Below, piece by piece: positions 62,801 to 64,000 of a stretch of DNA of 64,000 bases. A program made the translations under genes and the position numbers. Source of the stretch: DASZQL01 sp964391865 (lineage in GTDB: Bacteria; Planctomycetota; Phycisphaerae; Phycisphaerales; UBA1924). The DNA is taken from positions 310,001 to 374,000 of the forward strand of contig CAYMNQ010000001.1 in the NCBI GenBank assembly GCA_964391865.1. The letters are read 5' to 3'. Each line of letters opens with the position of its first letter. Position 1 is the first letter of the stretch. Under the pieces are notes generated by a model that saw only the letters and a list, made by a program, of their open reading frames with translations, ran no database searches and was not told the DNA's origin.

Positions 62801-63489
62801 GTCGCCTTCTCGACGAGGAACGCGAGCTTCTCGCCCTTCGTCGCGTCGAACGCCGCGAAGTGCCCGGCGGCGAACTTCTGGAATTCCGCCCACGCCGTCA
62901 CGCTGAACGAAGCGCCCTGCCCCTCCGCGAACTTCGCGATCGCCATCGCATCGCGATCGGGGTCGTAGAGTTCGAGCACGGATGCCTGCGAGTACTTCGT
63001 GCTGCGCCCGCGGTTCACCGGGTGCAGCGGGTTGCCCTCGAGCTTCGTCGGGCGCCCCTCGTGCGTCTCCGCGAGCAGGCCCTCGCACGAACCGCCCGCC
63101 AGCGGCATCGCGGTCGCATAAAACAGCGGCTTGCCGGGGACGAGCTTCTCCGGGTCCTTGTTGTACGCCAGAATCTTGTGATCGGGCCGGCGGCAGCCGG
63201 GCAGCCCAGCCGCGCCCGCGAGCGCGAGCGATGCGCCCATGATCTTCAGGAAGTGCCGGCGCGTGCCGTCGAGCAGCTCGCTCGCGTACGCGGGGAACTC
63301 GCGTTCGACGAAGTCGCGGAATTCGCGCGTGCCGGCGAGGTCGTCCAGGCTGCGCCAGTACACCTTGCCCGTCGCGCCGCTGCGATCGCGCGCTGCGCCG
63401 CTCGTGGTCGTACCGGCCGCGTTCTTCATGCCCGCTGGTTGCTCGATGTGGATCATCGTGAATTCACCCGTCGCAATCCGCCCCGTCAT
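59836..63489 (-). CDS. actB: Alternative complex III subunit ActB (molybdopterin-oxidoreductase-like with Fe-S domain)
   Basis: 1217 aa. A twin-arginine-type segment RRHFLKIMGASLALAGAAGL lies near residue 78. Residues of about 100-800 form a molybdopterin-oxidoreductase-like fold without evident cofactor ligands. The C-terminal domain carries four Fe-S cluster motifs: TCTGCGACTVAC (near 890), CVQCENAPCEVVCP (near 960), CIGTKYCSNNCPYKVRRFNWF (near 995) and CTFCIQRI / CQQACPSGA (near 1070-1105). It passes electrons inside the complex to the c-type cytochromes. Confidence 0.95.
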   Translation of the reverse strand: MTGRIATGEFTMIHIEQPAGMKNAAGTTTSGAARDRSGATGKVYWRSLDDLAGTREFRDFVEREFPAYASELLDGTRRHFLKIMGASLALAGAAGLPGCRRPDHKILAYNKDPEKLVPGKPLFYATAMPLAGGSCEGLLAETHEGRPTKLEGNPLHPVNRGRSTKYSQASVLELYDPDRDAMAIAKFAEGQGASFSVTAWAEFQKFAAGHFAAFDATKGEKLAFLVEKATSPSRDRLRDQILSRWPRATWRAYEAIDNDAALEGSASAFGGAFRQKIDLGKARIILSLGSDFLGGEESTLELARGWGEGRYRPGADAAHEARDSKMNRLYVAEANFTLTGGQADHRLPLKPSRIGALALAVAANVMKSKPSGALAGAVEAAAAACSGADVPAEWAEACADDLLASGGECVVLVGNNQPAAVHALGHALNEALGAAGKVVTFVPVSGDAAESGPASIAALAADIDAGRVDTLVTIGCNPAYDAPADLGFADKLRKVAHSIHLGAPDETGQASKMHIARSHYLEAWGDVESWDGTLSVVQPMIKPLYESVGELEFLATILGEKITDPYEIVRTTLAGRWKIAKGGAEGSANPAFEKSWRRALHDGVTPNIQTRGASPRADLAKIGAGLPALAEMCKANGEIEALFVASMSLFDGRHANNGWLQEVPDPVTKAAWGNPLLIGPGTAKKIGVGIDRRPKTAQYNHGKIVSVTIGGRSVQLPVYVLPGIPDDTIILTLGYGRTFCGRVGNFVGANTYSVRAAGGLRIAKGAKVEAVAGAKPELVASTQDHWSMEGRGIIREVDLAAWQKHGDIDISNDKEIQLDPYDSTRGLNFAGRLDIESHTPANKDIYLKNQQHYYVEVDPVTKLPLRDEKGHVIPKKGKYGRPHQQWGMTIDLNTCTGCGACTVACQAENNIPIVGKMEVAKGREMHWIRVDRYFASESGRDEDYLSESNPDMVVQPMLCVQCENAPCEVVCPVNATVHDPEGLNNMAYNRCIGTKYCSNNCPYKVRRFNWFDYATKQFHGAYGQLGEVMDGTVPMPSNENFIPPRLRQKILEVSTMQRNPHVTVRSRGVMEKCTFCIQRINAARVEMKLNDLDKIPDGYLQTACQQACPSGAIVFGDIYDFEANGGKGSAVSQLRNNGRSYGVLAYLNTRPRTTHLLRLRNPNPAIRKPNDEPFHHHGRHGDHGHDHGHGEHAALPHHDEKHVMSLPILSMSAGGVA

Positions 63490-63502
63490 GGTTCCGTCAC
63501 TC

Positions 63503-63542
63503 GATGCCTTGCTGCCTTGGTGGCTCGATGCCTTGGTGCCTT
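63503..63542. repeat. Octamer array (GATGCCTT-type, 5 units)
   Basis: GATGCCTT, GCTGCCTT, GGTGGCTC, GATGCCTT, GGTGCCTT in an 8-bp register, in the 54-bp actA-actB gap. Confidence 0.65.
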
Positions 63543-63543
63543 C

Positions 63544-64000
63544 CTAGTAGTGGCACGCCCCGCAGTGCTCGGGCGGCTGGACGCGGCGCTTGTTCGCCAA
63601 CTCCATGCCGCGCTGCGCCTGCCCCGGGTCCTTCAGAATCTGCGACACCAGATCGAGATTCGTGATGCGCACCTTCGCGCTCGGATCGCCCGGCTTCAGA
63701 AGCCCGTCAACGTCAACGAGGTTGTCGTGCGGCGCGCGGTGGCAATCGAGGCACCACCCCATCGACAGATTCTGTCCCTGACGCACCACCGCCTGCTGAT
63801 CCACGCGGTCGTGGCACGACACGCACGAGATGCCGACGTTCACGTGCGCCGCGTGATTGAACTGCACATAGTCGGGCAGCTTGTGGATGCGCCGCCAATT
63901 GATCGGCTCGCCCGTCGCACTCGCTTCCCGCACCTTCGTCAGGTCGGGCGAGTTCTTGTGAACCGTCCACAGCGCGTTGTTGAGATAGCCCGTCTCACCC
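63544..64000 (-). CDS. actA: Alternative complex III subunit ActA, multihaem cytochrome c (5' part outside window)
   Basis: The frame is open through the right edge, so the N-terminus is missing; about 152 codons are visible. Motifs CVSCHD, CLDCHRAP and CGACH mark three c-type haems, and the visible start GETGYLNNALWTVHKNSPDL fits the ActA family, which has five haems in total. It is the first gene of the act block and is followed by actB. The GTG at 63933 would give an incomplete protein and is not the real start. Confidence 0.9.
   Translation of the reverse strand, partial: GETGYLNNALWTVHKNSPDLTKVREASATGEPINWRRIHKLPDYVQFNHAAHVNVGISCVSCHDRVDQQAVVRQGQNLSMGWCLDCHRAPHDNLVDVDGLLKPGDPSAKVRITNLDLVSQILKDPGQAQRGMELANKRRVQPPEHCGACHY

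Overview
This is 64 kb of GC-rich bacterial chromosome, most likely from a planctomycete of the class Phycisphaerae. Four things point there. (1) Two exported proteins end in dockerin-like Ca-binding repeats of the GD.(D/N).D..V...D form, followed by a W-G/W-A tail. (2) There is a DUF1559-like prepilin with an H-X9-DG signature. (3) There is a Cys-rich exported protein of a type I associate with planctomycetes. (4) There is a full alternative complex III / caa3 oxidase locus. No rRNA, tRNA, CRISPR array, integrase or transposase was recognised, and the gene content is chromosomal housekeeping plus metabolism.

Region 1 (1-13.5 kb, all minus strand) is one co-directional phosphate block. Read in transcription order it is phoB, phoR, pstS, pstC, pstA, pstB, phoU, a possible PD-(D/E)XK protein, a thymidylate-kinase-like P-loop kinase whose Walker A lysine is arginine, a CHAD protein, a Ppx/GppA-HD phosphatase, a second thymidylate-kinase-like protein with an intact Walker A, and a propeller lipoprotein cut by the window edge. 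Sensing, uptake and likely polyphosphate handling therefore sit together. PstA carries an unusual insertion of about 130 residues.

Region 2 (13.5-30.5 kb) is mixed: an unknown protein, threonylcarbamoyl-AMP synthase, a TolC-like lipoprotein, an exported SH3-like protein, an 812-bp gene-free stretch full of repeats, a ThpR/HAD pair, an alternative GlmU-like protein, an exported MsrB-MsrA fusion, a small membrane protein, dockerin-tailed and prepilin-like exported proteins, a Cys-rich exported protein, an ALDH7-type dehydrogenase and a large dockerin-tailed protein.

Region 3 (30.7-49.4 kb) holds squalene-hopene cyclase, a TetR / AhpD-like / alpha-beta-hydrolase group, a free-Met-sulfoxide reductase GAF protein, ribosomal protein bS18, a polyprenyl synthetase, two methyltransferases, a plant-type ferredoxin-NADP reductase, an AsmA-like protein, two DUF1579 paralogues, a DinB protein, two glycosyltransferases and several unknowns.

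Region 4 (48.5-64 kb, all minus strand) is the respiratory locus in the order actA(partial)-B-C-D-E-F, a small membrane protein, SCO, coxB with a fused cytochrome c, coxA (A2 type by its Y-S-H-P motif), coxC, a subunit-IV-like protein and an unknown membrane-anchored protein. It should pass electrons from menaquinol or quinol through alternative complex III to a caa3 oxidase.

The most interesting non-gene signal is a family of dispersed palindromic elements with variable but self-complementary stems, a recurrent GCTCTG/CAGAGC loop and GTGCCAC flanks. One double-hairpin copy (81 bp, 27 codons) lies in frame inside the squalene-hopene cyclase gene. There are also several intergenic heptamer arrays of unrelated sequence but identical period.
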